Source of the DNA: Lentisphaeraceae bacterium
GTDB taxonomy: Bacteria > Verrucomicrobiota > Lentisphaeria > Lentisphaerales > Lentisphaeraceae
Length of the DNA stretch: 55,956 bases
Reading direction: 5' to 3'
Assembly (NCBI GenBank): GCA_021232515.1
Contig: JAJPOQ010000065.1
Location: 1 to 55,956 of the forward strand
Both the position numbers and the translations under genes were made by a program. Shown in pieces: positions 44,188-52,472 of this stretch (position 1 is its first letter; every line of letters starts with the position of its first letter). The notes beneath the pieces were generated by a model. The model worked only from the letters and a program-made list of their open reading frames with translations. It searched no databases and was not told where the DNA came from.

Positions 44188-46032
44188 TTATTCAGGTAAG
44201 TTCACTCTCATGAGTCTTGCACTGTTAAAGACTATAAAAATGGCATCGAGTAAGTGAAATATTGCTGCAAATGCAGGGCTTAGTACTTCAGTTGCGGCGA
44301 GAAATATTCCTAGAATAACAAAGCCTACACCAAATATGATGTTTTGAGCAATTATAGCATTTGTTTTAACAGAGAGCTCTCTTAAAAAAGGTAGGCAGCT
44401 TAGATCGTTTCTAAGTAGTATGATATCGGCATTCCCCGTTGTAAGTTCATTGCCAGTTCCTTTCATAGATATGCCTATATCAGCGATTGCCATAGCAGGT
44501 GCATCATTTAACCCGTCACCAACGAATATAACGTCGCTATGCTTACTAGCTGTTTTTATTTCATCGACTTTATCACTTGGTAGGCATTCCCCTTTAAAGT
44601 CAACATTCAGTTCTTTTGCTATAGTCTTAACGCGTGAGATGAGGTCGCCTGAGATGATTTTGATTTTAGTGTAAGAGTCTTTCAAGAGTAGAGAAATGAC
44701 TTTACGAGTTTCGTTTCTCAACCTGTCTTCTAGTTTGAAATAACCTGCAAATTTGCCATTTATTGCGACAACAGACATACTAAGATTTGAAGGCAGTTGT
44801 AGAGAGATGTTTTTGTCAAGTTTCTGTATCCATTTATAGCGTCCGATACAGACTGTTTTATCATCAATTGTAGCAGATATACCGAGTCCGTGTTCCTCTT
44901 TAAAGTTGATTACATTATATGTTTTTGTAGCTGTTAAAGAGGCGATTGAGGTAGAAACAGGATGATTACTTAGTTTTGCTAAGGCGACAGAGTAGTTGAT
45001 TAGCTCTTGTTCATTTGACTGTTCTGAATGAATTTCTTTTACTGTAAGATCGCCTTGAGAGAGAGTTCCTGTTTTATCCATAAGGATTGATGGGCATTTT
45101 GAGACTCTAAGAAGGGACTGTGGCGTCTTTAGAAGTATTCCGCATCGAGCGCAATTTGTGAGTGCAGCAACCATTGCAAGTGGAGCCGCCATGACCAGTG
45201 CATCTGGGAAACTAACTATCAGAAGTGCTATTGCTTGGTCGGCATTTTTAGTGAAAAAGAAAACGGTAATACACATCGCCAGAGCACACATGGCGTAGGG
45301 TGCGGAAATTCTGTCTACTAGTGAAGCTATTTCACTTTTTGACTCTTTGGCTTCAGTCATGATTTTATCTAGATGAGAAATAACAGTTTCGTTAACAGCA
45401 TTTGAAACTTTAAGTGTTAGTAGACCAGATAAGTTAGATGTTCCTGCTAGTATTTGAGTTCCTACTCCGACATCTACTGGTATAGACTCTCCTGTAATAG
45501 AGGATTTATCTACAGTACTTTGACCTTCTGTTACTCTTCCATCAACAGGAAATACTTCACCAGGAAGAATTTGGATAATATCATCCCTTTTTAATTGGCT
45601 GGCTTTAACAGTTTCAGTTTTGTCTAAGTTGATTCTTACGACATCTTTTTCATGAAGTTTAAGTGCATTCTGCAAACTTGAAGTGGATCCACTTGGCGTC
45701 CAGTGTTCAATAACTTCATGGAGACTCATGATTATACCAATTATGGCAGCTTCCATGTATTGATACTGTGCACAACACACTGCCATTGCAATGAGAACAA
45801 GCTCATTCATTCCAAATTTCCCTTCATGAAAGTGTTCTTTTGCTTCAGAAATAACTGGAATGAAAATAATAATTGTAGCTACCAATAAACTTGCGGCCTG
45901 AGTAAACTCTTCGCCGGGGGCAAAAAAATAAAAAATCCAGTGATTAGTTATGAAAATGGCGCTCAAAGAGATGCATTTTAAAATGAAGAAAACCTCTTGT
46001 TTTTCTTCAGATATGTCAGCCTCATCGTTCAT
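44188..46032 (-). CDS. Heavy-metal-type P1B ATPase with FPD in place of CPC
   Basis: A 614-aa protein. P-type ATPase marks are intact: TGES (180-183), phosphorylated D319 in DKTGTL, HP at 357-358 (LSNHPVST) and GDGLNDAPAM. It has no N-terminal metal-binding CxxC domain. The membrane motif that normally reads CPC, SPC or TPC in heavy-metal pumps reads SFPDALVMAAP (FPD at 275-277), so no cysteine thiolate ligand exists there. The last helix carries HLLDAIFIVFNSARLM, with His and Asp that could bind zinc-like hard ions. An operator is at 46079, about 47-62 bases upstream. It probably moves a divalent metal across the inner membrane; direction and ion are unknown. Confidence 0.87.
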   Translation of the reverse strand: MNDEADISEEKQEVFFILKCISLSAIFITNHWIFYFFAPGEEFTQAASLLVATIIIFIPVISEAKEHFHEGKFGMNELVLIAMAVCCAQYQYMEAAIIGIIMSLHEVIEHWTPSGSTSSLQNALKLHEKDVVRINLDKTETVKASQLKRDDIIQILPGEVFPVDGRVTEGQSTVDKSSITGESIPVDVGVGTQILAGTSNLSGLLTLKVSNAVNETVISHLDKIMTEAKESKSEIASLVDRISAPYAMCALAMCITVFFFTKNADQAIALLIVSFPDALVMAAPLAMVAALTNCARCGILLKTPQSLLRVSKCPSILMDKTGTLSQGDLTVKEIHSEQSNEQELINYSVALAKLSNHPVSTSIASLTATKTYNVINFKEEHGLGISATIDDKTVCIGRYKWIQKLDKNISLQLPSNLSMSVVAINGKFAGYFKLEDRLRNETRKVISLLLKDSYTKIKIISGDLISRVKTIAKELNVDFKGECLPSDKVDEIKTASKHSDVIFVGDGLNDAPAMAIADIGISMKGTGNELTTGNADIILLRNDLSCLPFLRELSVKTNAIIAQNIIFGVGFVILGIFLAATEVLSPAFAAIFHLLDAIFIVFNSARLMRVNLPE

Positions 46033-46078
46033 TTGTTGTCTTTAGTTTAAGGAGAAGTTTTTAAGTATATATTAATAA

Positions 46079-46094
46079 TGATAATTCAATATCA
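46079..46094. promoter_or_regulatory. Fur/Zur-type operator between the ATPase and TonB receptor genes
   Basis: TGATAATTCAATATCA, an imperfect palindrome in the same 7-2-7 layout, 47 bases upstream of the ATPase start and about 250 bases upstream of the TonB receptor start. Confidence 0.65.
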
Positions 46095-46210
46095 ATTAAG
46101 TGTAAATAGTTATGGGGAATATTCAAGCTAGTATAAATGATGTTTACAAATAAGTACGGAAGCTCGTAAGCGACCAAGAGGTAGAAAAATAACAAAGGCT
46201 TTAGTTGGTC

Positions 46211-46265
46211 TTCTAAAAGATTATTTTCATAGTCTTCTATGAAAATAATAACATTTTCTAAAAGA
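46211..46265. repeat. 13-bp perfect hairpin flanked by 10-base direct repeats
   Basis: Arms ATTATTTTCATAG and CTATGAAAATAAT (46220-46249, loop TCTT) lie between two copies of TTCTAAAAGA (46211-46220 and 46256-46265). It sits in the leader region of the TonB receptor gene and looks like a tiny palindromic insertion with a target repeat, or a 5' UTR structure. The DNA just before it (about 46145-46242) reads as a start-less basic peptide ARKRPRGRKITKALVGLL, possibly a gene remnant. Confidence 0.55.
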
Positions 46266-46345
46266 GTAGAAACCTGTTTTATTCAATTTACTCAGCTTGA
46301 AGGAAAATCAGCTAGTATTAGCTTTGTCATAAAAACGGGGTTTCC

Positions 46346-48385
46346 ATGAAATATTTTTTTCTTTATCTTGTTATATATTTGCCGGTTTTTGCTCATGAAG
46401 ATATGGCAGATTCTGTTAAAAAAGAAAATTTTAAAGTTTACGGCAGGTATTTAGATCTTTCAAATAGTGCCGTTTCTGCATCTGAAGGCAGCATTGGGCA
46501 AAGTGAGCTCTCTGAAAGGCCTCTTTCAAGAACAGGAGAGATGCTAGAACTCATCCCGGGAATGATGGTGACACAGCATAGTGGTTCAGGTAAAGCAAAC
46601 CAGTATTTTATTCGAGGTTTTAATCTGGACCATGGAACAGACTTCAGCTTTAAACTTGATTCAATGCCAATAAATATGCGTTCTCATGGTCACGGTCAGG
46701 GCTATGCAGATATGAACTTTATTATGCCGGAATTGCTTGAAAATATACATTATCATAAAGGACCTTACTACGCCGACATTGGAGACTTTTCAGGGGCTGG
46801 TGGGGCATTTTTCAGACTGAAAGATACACTTGAAGAAGGCTTTTTGAAGTTAGAACTTGGTCAGTATGAATTTTACAGATTGCTCCTTGCAGATTCATTT
46901 CAGAGTAGTGAAAATAGCCACTTGATATATGCTTTCGAAGGTCACTCGTATGATGGTCCTTGGACGGGTGCAGAGGAAAATGTAGAAAAGTTTAACGCTT
47001 ATATTAGAAATACCTGGAAATTTAATACTTCGGATCGATTCGCATTAACATTTTTAGCTTACAATAATAACTGGGACTCTGTTGATCAGATTGCTGAACG
47101 GGCTGTTAAGAGTGGTTTGGTTGACCGGTATGGCTCCTTAAATGAATCAAATGGTGGAAGATCAAGCCGTTATAGTTTGTCAGCTGACCTTACAACTGGC
47201 CCATGGGATATCTCAGCCTACTACATAAAGTACGACTTGAAACTTTGGTCTGACTTTACTTATTTCCTTGATGACCCTGTTAATGGTGATCAATTTCAAC
47301 AATCGGACGATAGAGAAATTTTGGGTTCCAGTGTAAAAAGAAGTTTCTCCTTTAATTTAGGGGGCTTAGAATTTGAAAATATACTCGCCTATGAATTTCA
47401 ATATGACCGTATACCAGAAGTAGCGCTGAAAAAAACGTCAAATAGACAAATTCTTTCTACAGTTCGTGAAGATGAGGTTGACGAAATGAGTCACTCGGCC
47501 TACCTAGACTCTAATGCAAGTCTAACGGACAATTTAAGACTAAATTTGGGACTTCGCTATGACTTTTATTCTTTCAGAAATAATAGCAATCTTTCTGTAA
47601 ACAGTGGTCAAGATTCAGATGGTATAGGCTCAGCTAAAATCAACCTTATGTATGACTTCAACGATTTTATAGAAGTATATGCAGGTATTGGTCAAGGCTT
47701 TCACTCAAATGACGCTCGTGGTGTTTCTATAAATGTTGATCCTTCTACAATGGCTGCGATTGATGATGTTGACCCTCTTGTCCGAACTTGGGGGGCAGAA
47801 GCAGGTATTCGCTATTTTGACCCTGGTAACTTTAATGCATCTTTTGGTCTTTGGCTTATGGAGTCTGATTCTGAACTTTTATTTGTAGGTGATGCAGGAA
47901 CGACAGAAGCAAGCCGTTCTTCGAGAAGATATGGCCTTGAAATGGCCACAGTATACTGGATAAATGAAAATTGGATTTTTGATTTAGAGACAACACTTAC
48001 TGATTCTAGATTTACAGAAAACGAAGCAGGTGAGGGACAGGACATAGAAGGATCTCTACCTTTTACTCTAAGTACTGGAATAAATTTTCAAATGGATAGG
48101 TTTTACTCTTCCATAAGGATGCGTTATTACGGTAGAAGACCTCTTGATAGTAACTCATCTACAGAATCAGATACAGCCATGGTTTTTAACTGGCACGCTG
48201 GTTACCGTTGGGATGACTGGGAACTTAAGTTTTCAGTATTTAATTTATTAGACAGCAAAGATAATGATATAGAGTACCTTTACGAGTCTCGCTTGGCAGG
48301 TGAGCCGGCAGGAGGCGTAGAAGACGTTCATTCTCATCCATTCGAAAGGCGTTCAGCAAGGCTGTCATTGACTTATTACTTTTAA
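46346..48385 (+). CDS. TonB-dependent outer-membrane receptor, probable metal uptake
   Basis: A 679-aa protein with a signal peptide (1-16, cleaved before HEDMAD). Plug domain about 50-165, with RTGEMLELIPGMMVTQHSGS, YFIRGFNLDHGTDFSF and the His-rich MRSHGHGQGYADMNF. The beta-barrel runs to the terminal aromatic TYYF. Near the end GVEDVHSHPFERRSARLSL adds further His. The plug residues match a TonB family often found in zinc-responsive loci, and the gene neighbourhood (COG0523, FolE, HisI) supports zinc. Whether it takes free ion or a metallophore is unknown. No TonB/ExbBD genes are in the window. Confidence 0.9.
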   Translation: MKYFFLYLVIYLPVFAHEDMADSVKKENFKVYGRYLDLSNSAVSASEGSIGQSELSERPLSRTGEMLELIPGMMVTQHSGSGKANQYFIRGFNLDHGTDFSFKLDSMPINMRSHGHGQGYADMNFIMPELLENIHYHKGPYYADIGDFSGAGGAFFRLKDTLEEGFLKLELGQYEFYRLLLADSFQSSENSHLIYAFEGHSYDGPWTGAEENVEKFNAYIRNTWKFNTSDRFALTFLAYNNNWDSVDQIAERAVKSGLVDRYGSLNESNGGRSSRYSLSADLTTGPWDISAYYIKYDLKLWSDFTYFLDDPVNGDQFQQSDDREILGSSVKRSFSFNLGGLEFENILAYEFQYDRIPEVALKKTSNRQILSTVREDEVDEMSHSAYLDSNASLTDNLRLNLGLRYDFYSFRNNSNLSVNSGQDSDGIGSAKINLMYDFNDFIEVYAGIGQGFHSNDARGVSINVDPSTMAAIDDVDPLVRTWGAEAGIRYFDPGNFNASFGLWLMESDSELLFVGDAGTTEASRSSRRYGLEMATVYWINENWIFDLETTLTDSRFTENEAGEGQDIEGSLPFTLSTGINFQMDRFYSSIRMRYYGRRPLDSNSSTESDTAMVFNWHAGYRWDDWELKFSVFNLLDSKDNDIEYLYESRLAGEPAGGVEDVHSHPFERRSARLSLTYYF

Positions 48386-48423
48386 TGAATCTAGTCATCT
48401 TATTCTCCTTTGCAGTTAACGAG

Positions 48424-48879
48424 TTACTCCGTTGATGCAAATTCTCTTTTATCTAAAGCTGCTTTGGCAGTGTGCCAAGAAAGTGAAGCACATTTGACTC
48501 GTGCTGGATACTCCCAAACACCGGAAAATATTGCGAGCTTACCTAAGGTTCTTTGGGCTTCTTTTCCTTGGAGTTTTCCTGTTATGAGGAGGTGAAACTG
48601 TTCAAAAGCTTTTCGAGCTTCTTCTTCTGTTTTACCTTTAAGGGCTTCGGTCATCATAGATGCAGCAGATTTGGTGATAGCACAACCGTGTCCTTGAAAG
48701 GAGATGTCTTCAATAAGCTTGTTATCATCTAAAATGAGATATAGCTCGAGACTATCACCACATAACTGATTGTGACCTTCTGCGTAGTGAGTTGGGTTGT
48801 TTATGATTCGAAAGTTACGAGGGCTTTTATTGTGAGCTAGAATCATTTGCTGATACAGTTCTCTCATATCGTTATTCAT
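48424..48879 (-). CDS. sufU: SufU-type Fe-S/zinc sulfur-transfer protein
   Basis: A 151-aa protein of the NifU N-terminal/IscU fold. Ligands: C40 and D42 (LCGDSLEL), C66 (QGHGCAITKSAASMM) and the third Cys in RVKCASLSWHT. The insertion between the second and third Cys and the absence of the IscU His-Cys motif place it in the SufU branch, which binds zinc and receives sulfur from SufS. No sufS is nearby. Last gene of the minus-strand operon after folE (gap 15). Its presence in a zinc-type regulon fits a zinc-protein back-up copy. Confidence 0.9.
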   Translation of the reverse strand: MNNDMRELYQQMILAHNKSPRNFRIINNPTHYAEGHNQLCGDSLELYLILDDNKLIEDISFQGHGCAITKSAASMMTEALKGKTEEEARKAFEQFHLLITGKLQGKEAQRTLGKLAIFSGVWEYPARVKCASLSWHTAKAALDKREFASTE

Positions 48880-48894
48880 AAGTATGCTCTCTTT

Positions 48895-49557
48895 TCATAG
48901 TTGTACCTGCGGAATGATCTTGAGGAACTCTTCTCTATGTGATATATCTTTGAAACAACCGCCAAACTCCATAGTTGTTGTGGAGCTACTTTGATCTTTT
49001 ATGCCTCTTGTTGAAACACATAGGTGTTTTGCGAGAATCATGACTATCACATCTTCGGTTTCAAGAACTTTTTGAAGATCCTTTAGTACCTGCAAGGAGA
49101 GCCTTTCTTGAACTTGTGGGCGGTGAGCATAGTAATTCACCAAGCGATTTATTTTTGAAAGTCCTATAACTTTGTCTTTAGGAATGTAGGCAACATGGGC
49201 GACGCCGGTCATGGGCAAAAAGTGGTGCTCACAAGCAGAGTTGATAGTTATGTTCTGCTCAATCAACATTTTTCTATAGTTGTACTTGTTTTCAAAAGTA
49301 GAGAGTTTTGGTTTGTTCTCCGGCTTTAAACCATAAAATAATTCCTTGACATACATCTTCGCAACACGGTAGGGTGTGCCAGACAAACTATCATCTGACA
49401 AGTCTAGGCCGAGTTCCTCCATGATCATGCTAAAGTGATGCTCAATATTACATATTTTTTGCTCGTCAGACTTTGTAAAAGCATTAGGCAGTAGGGGAGT
49501 TTCCGCACTAGTTGAGATGTGGCTGTCTCCAATCGTTTCTAAACTTTCTGTTTTCAT
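48895..49557 (-). CDS. folE: GTP cyclohydrolase I (FolE, type IA)
   Basis: A 220-aa protein. Zinc ligands C109 and H112 in SACEHHFLPM and C180 in KHLCVSTRG correspond to E. coli C110, H113 and C181, so this is the zinc-dependent IA enzyme and not the metal-flexible FolE2. It makes dihydroneopterin triphosphate from GTP for folate or pterin synthesis. ATGA overlap with hisI. Extra FolE copies beside COG0523 GTPases under zinc control are known from comparative genomics; they may be served preferentially by the metallochaperone. Confidence 0.95.
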   Translation of the reverse strand: MKTESLETIGDSHISTSAETPLLPNAFTKSDEQKICNIEHHFSMIMEELGLDLSDDSLSGTPYRVAKMYVKELFYGLKPENKPKLSTFENKYNYRKMLIEQNITINSACEHHFLPMTGVAHVAYIPKDKVIGLSKINRLVNYYAHRPQVQERLSLQVLKDLQKVLETEDVIVMILAKHLCVSTRGIKDQSSSTTTMEFGGCFKDISHREEFLKIIPQVQL

Positions 49558-49979
49558 TTCTTGTAGACCTCTTCAGGATTAAAAATGCTTTCTCCGATAT
49601 TCGTGTATGACTCCCCATCAACTCTGTTGTAAAAGCATGACTTGTAACCTTCATGACAGGCTGCCGAGCCTAACTGGTCGACTTTAAGAATGACAGAATC
49701 CTTATCGCAATCGACTAGTATTTCTTTGATTTTTTGGAGATGACCAGAGCTTTGACCTTTTTTCCATAGAGCCGACCGAGAACGCGACCAATACGTTGCA
49801 TAGCCTGTTTTTAAGCTGTAGTTCCAAGCTTCTTCATTTGTGAAAGCAAGCATAAGTATTTCGTTAGTTTGATAGTCTTGGGCGACTACTGGAACCAAAC
49901 CATCAACACTTTTTGTGAAGTCTAAAGTGGGGAGCATGTAAGTCGCTTTTGTTTCTCGAGTGTTATTTCTTATATTCAT
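49554..49979 (-). CDS. hisI: Phosphoribosyl-AMP cyclohydrolase (HisI)
   Basis: A 141-aa protein with the family signature YWSRSRSALWKKGQSSGHLQ and the metal-binding DCDKDS and GSAACHEGYKSCF with the three conserved Cys. It opens the adenine ring in histidine synthesis using zinc. No other his gene is adjacent, so it is probably an extra copy belonging to the metal regulon. The start could be the Met at residue 15; neither has a clear ribosome site. 39 bases after the first DUF1826 gene. Confidence 0.93.
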   Translation of the reverse strand: MNIRNNTRETKATYMLPTLDFTKSVDGLVPVVAQDYQTNEILMLAFTNEEAWNYSLKTGYATYWSRSRSALWKKGQSSGHLQKIKEILVDCDKDSVILKVDQLGSAACHEGYKSCFYNRVDGESYTNIGESIFNPEEVYKK

Positions 49980-50018
49980 TGTTTGCCAAGGTTTAGGAAG
50001 AAAAGGGTAGTTTGAATT

Positions 50019-50600
50019 TTAATAATCCATGACAAAAATCAATCGAGTCTTTCCGAGGTGTGAGATCTTAGGAGATCTATGTAAGGCATGATTATTCCCT
50101 CCGGGGAAGTGGTTGCCTTTGATCAACAGAGTATCTCCTGTTTTTACTTGAGTGACCTTGTGTGGATTATTACTTAGTTGAAGTTCTGTGCCCGGGCCCA
50201 CTAGAGTCGTGATTGTTCTCAGATACACATTGTCCACATGAAAGCTTTTGCACTTGTCAGAGTGTATGAAGTCCATACGACAATTGAGTTTGTTTAAATT
50301 GAATCTGCGCATGATCATGTAAGCGATATTTTGAAGCTGGTCTTCTACTTGAAGGTACTCAAAGCCCAATTCATTCTTTGCTTTTATCACAAACTCTCTT
50401 ACTTCAGTTGCATTTGTAACAACTTTCTCCAAACGCTTATCTAGCTGCCGTAGATTGCCACTAGGTCTTATAAGATCTTTAATTCTCGGTGTATTTACTT
50501 TGCTATAACAACAACTTTTCTGACAATTTGTATTGGCGCCAAAGGACTCCTGCGGAATGATTTCGTGATCGTTTAGTATGTCTGGAAGGTAGCTTAGCAT
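50019..50600 (-). CDS. DUF1826 protein, copy 1
   Basis: A 193-aa protein. DUF1826 core: CKSFHVDNVYLRTITTLVGP (H121, D123) and NNHALHRSPK (H171, H174). The HxD...H order is that of cupin/2-oxoglutarate oxygenase-like metal sites, so an iron or zinc enzyme is possible but unproven. An N-terminal Cys cluster CQKSCC (26-31) may bind metal. The family is linked to COG0523 and zinc regulons by gene neighbourhood, as here. First gene after the terminator that follows the COG0523 gene. It shares the core with copy 2 at 53214, but the N-termini differ. Confidence 0.85.
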   Translation of the reverse strand: MLSYLPDILNDHEIIPQESFGANTNCQKSCCYSKVNTPRIKDLIRPSGNLRQLDKRLEKVVTNATEVREFVIKAKNELGFEYLQVEDQLQNIAYMIMRRFNLNKLNCRMDFIHSDKCKSFHVDNVYLRTITTLVGPGTELQLSNNPHKVTQVKTGDTLLIKGNHFPGGNNHALHRSPKISHLGKTRLIFVMDY

Positions 50601-50623
50601 TTTAAATTCCTATTCTTCAAATT

Positions 50624-50691
50624 AAAAATGGGCAGTCGAATAATCTGGGAGAGACAAAGTTCGACTGCCCTGGAGCTAGGGGGATAGCTCC
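50624..50691 (-). terminator. Double hairpin and terminator after the COG0523 gene
   Basis: On the minus strand, a 7-bp hairpin GGAGCTA/TAGCTCC (50672-50691) is followed by an 11-bp stem GGGCAGTCGAA/TTCGACTGCCC (50630-50670) and TTTTTAATTT. It should end most COG0523 transcripts and limit read-through to DUF1826-hisI-folE-sufU. The arm GGGCAGTCGRA is shared with the terminator at 43983. Confidence 0.85.
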
Positions 50692-50715
50692 ACCCGATGT
50701 AGAGGGTCGTAACAA

Positions 50716-51975
50716 TTAGTGAGCTTTTGCGAGTTCTTCTTCGTTTTCTAAATACTCCTGTTGAACCTCAAGTATTTGCTCTTCAAAATTGAACGGGTCG
50801 CTGAAGCTTTTCCAGAAATCTGGTCCTTTGGAAAACTCTTCATCAGTTACTAAGCAGTTGTTTAGTTTTTCAATGAGTTGTTCTTTATTGAAGTGAATTC
50901 CGATAAAGACTATTTCTTGCTTGCGGTCGCCATAGGGACCTTCAAAACTTTCCTTTATATAGTCAGAAAACTCTTCGGCTAATTCAGGTTCATCGATCAT
51001 CGCCGCCGCTAGCCATTTTGCTTCAAGACCATAGTCTCCAAGTGCTCCGGCGATCTGCATGCTCAAGGCATGGTCATTTATATTGGCTAACCAAAAACTG
51101 CCTTTAGAGCGTATGACGTCATCGAGTTCATCATGGACAAATTGAAAAAACCTTTCGGGATGAAAAGGGCGTCTAGCTTGGTAACAGAATGATGAAATGT
51201 TGAATTCATCGGATTCACTACTTTCCTGACCAAGCATAGTTTTCATCCAAAGTGGTGAGTTTGATGCTTTGTCAAAATCGAAAAGTTTGGTATTGATAAT
51301 CTCTTTAAGGTCGACTTTGCTGTAGTCAGTTTTGATGATTTTAGCGGTTGGATTCAATGAACGAACTATTTGTTCAGTTCGATAAATATCTTCTTTTGAA
51401 CACTCAGAAACTTTATTCATGATGACAACATTAGCAAATTCCAACTGATCTACCAATAGGGCGGAGATAGAGCGTTCATCTTCTTCCGATAGAAACTCTT
51501 CACGATCGGTGAGTATATCTGCAGATTTAAAATCTTTGGAAAAGTTAAAAGTATCAACAACGGTAACCATCGTGTCGAGTGTAGCAACATCTTTTAAAGA
51601 AAATCCATCTTCATCTTCAAACTCAAAAGTTTCGGCAACCGGCATCGGCTCAGAAATACCAGTTGATTCGATTACGAGGTAGTCAAACCTGTTTTCTTTT
51701 GCCAGTTTTTGAATTTCCTCAAGAAGATCTTCACGCAAAGTGCAGCAGATACAACCGTTAGATAATTCTACCAATTTTTCATCTTTTTGTGAAAGAGCAT
51801 CGCCATTTTTACTGATCAATTGTGAGTCAATGTTTATTTCAGCCATGTCATTAACAATAAGAGCAACTTTCAGCCCTTCTTTATTGTTAAGTATGTGACT
51901 GAGTAAAGTTGTTTTTCCAGATCCAAGAAAACCGGATAAGACAGTGACAGGTAATTTTTTCATCTTTTGAACCAT
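50716..51975 (-). CDS. COG0523 GTPase, zinc metallochaperone type
   Basis: A 419-aa protein (415 if started at the Met at 51963; neither has a good ribosome site). G1 GFLGSGKTTLL (15-25), the COG0523 metal motif GCICC (CICC at 75-78), IESTGISEPMPVAETF and NKVSE for guanine binding. The C-terminal domain (about 255-400) carries RPFHPERFFQFV and SKGSFWLANIN. The family moves zinc (or cobalt/nickel in relatives) to client enzymes; under zinc starvation ZagA/ZigA-like members are induced. Two operators lie just upstream (51992, 52055). Clients suggested by the neighbours are FolE, HisI and SufU. Confidence 0.93.
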   Translation of the reverse strand: MVQKMKKLPVTVLSGFLGSGKTTLLSHILNNKEGLKVALIVNDMAEINIDSQLISKNGDALSQKDEKLVELSNGCICCTLREDLLEEIQKLAKENRFDYLVIESTGISEPMPVAETFEFEDEDGFSLKDVATLDTMVTVVDTFNFSKDFKSADILTDREEFLSEEDERSISALLVDQLEFANVVIMNKVSECSKEDIYRTEQIVRSLNPTAKIIKTDYSKVDLKEIINTKLFDFDKASNSPLWMKTMLGQESSESDEFNISSFCYQARRPFHPERFFQFVHDELDDVIRSKGSFWLANINDHALSMQIAGALGDYGLEAKWLAAAMIDEPELAEEFSDYIKESFEGPYGDRKQEIVFIGIHFNKEQLIEKLNNCLVTDEEFSKGPDFWKSFSDPFNFEEQILEVQQEYLENEEELAKAH

Positions 51976-51991
51976 ATTAAATTATTGATAA

Positions 51992-52007
51992 TGATATTCT
52001 ATTATCA
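51992..52007. promoter_or_regulatory. Fur/Zur-type operator proximal to the COG0523 gene
   Basis: TGATATTCTATTATCA in 7-2-7 layout; it is also inside a larger inverted repeat with 11-base arms (51982-51992 and 52001-52011). It lies 17 bases from the upstream ATG choice, so bound repressor would block initiation. Confidence 0.7.
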
Positions 52008-52054
52008 ATAATAAGACTATAAGATGGTTTCAACAAGCCAGTTTTGATTATTAA

Positions 52055-52070
52055 TGATATTTAATTATCA
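52055..52070. promoter_or_regulatory. Fur/Zur-type operator distal to the COG0523 gene
   Basis: TGATATTTAATTATCA in the same layout, extended by AA/TT to AATGATATTTAATTATCATT. It is 63 bases from the proximal site, six helical turns, which would allow paired binding. Confidence 0.7.
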
Positions 52071-52410
52071 TTAGTGAGTGGGCTGGTTATTCATTATGAA
52101 TTCTAATTAAATGTTATCTTCAAGCTGTTCGTATTTTAATTAATACGGTCATCATTTTACTGTGAACTTTAGGTGATTTTGACCTTAACTTGATTAGATA
52201 AAGTCGATGATTCTTAAGGTGGTTTAGATTTTTAATGTAGGGATTCACTAAGCTCTTTTCTAGCTGACAGGTAGTTTTTCATCTTTTGTCTAAAAGTACT
52301 GAAGTTGCTTTTTGAGATCAAAATTGAGCATTATTTGCTTAGGTTTTTGAAATTGAAAGCAGTTAGATTTTTGCTAAAAAACAATACCAAAATATTTATG
52401 TAGTCTTTTC

Positions 52411-52439
52411 TTGACTTAGTAATGATAATGAATTATCAT
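52411..52439 (+). promoter_or_regulatory. Promoter with embedded Fur/Zur-type operator
   Basis: A -35 TTGACT (52411-52416) and -10 TATCAT (52434-52439) are 17 bases apart. The palindrome TGATAATGAATTATCA (52423-52438) fills the spacer and -10, the classic place for a repressor. It drives the 62-aa protein gene about 35 bases downstream. Confidence 0.75.
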
Positions 52440-52472
52440 TACTATTATAGCGATCAGAAAAAAGGATGCAAA

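Larger units (their letters stand above)
51945..52288. repeat. 25-base repeat of the COG0523 gene start
   Basis: The stretch at 51945-51969, covering the codons for QKMKKLPVT on the minus strand, reappears at 52265-52288 in the same orientation with one mismatch and one missing base. The upstream copy opens only a 16-codon frame (MKNYLSARKELSESLH). It may be a relic of a duplicated gene start. Confidence 0.5.
51976..52472. other. Divergent regulatory region of the metal island
   Basis: 497 bases between the COG0523 operon (minus) and the small-protein operon (plus), holding three operators, the repeat relic at 52265 and a plus-strand promoter. Between 52080 and 52400 nothing else is recognised. 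Confidence 0.6.

Noticed and set aside
48895..49557. FolE2 (zinc-independent GTP cyclohydrolase IB), expected in zinc regulons
   Set aside because: CEHH and HLC zinc ligands and length show the type IA enzyme.
52422..52472. Upstream ATG giving a 79-aa version of the small protein
   Set aside because: It lies inside the operator and upstream of the expected transcript start, and has no ribosome site; the ATG at 52473 has AAGGA.
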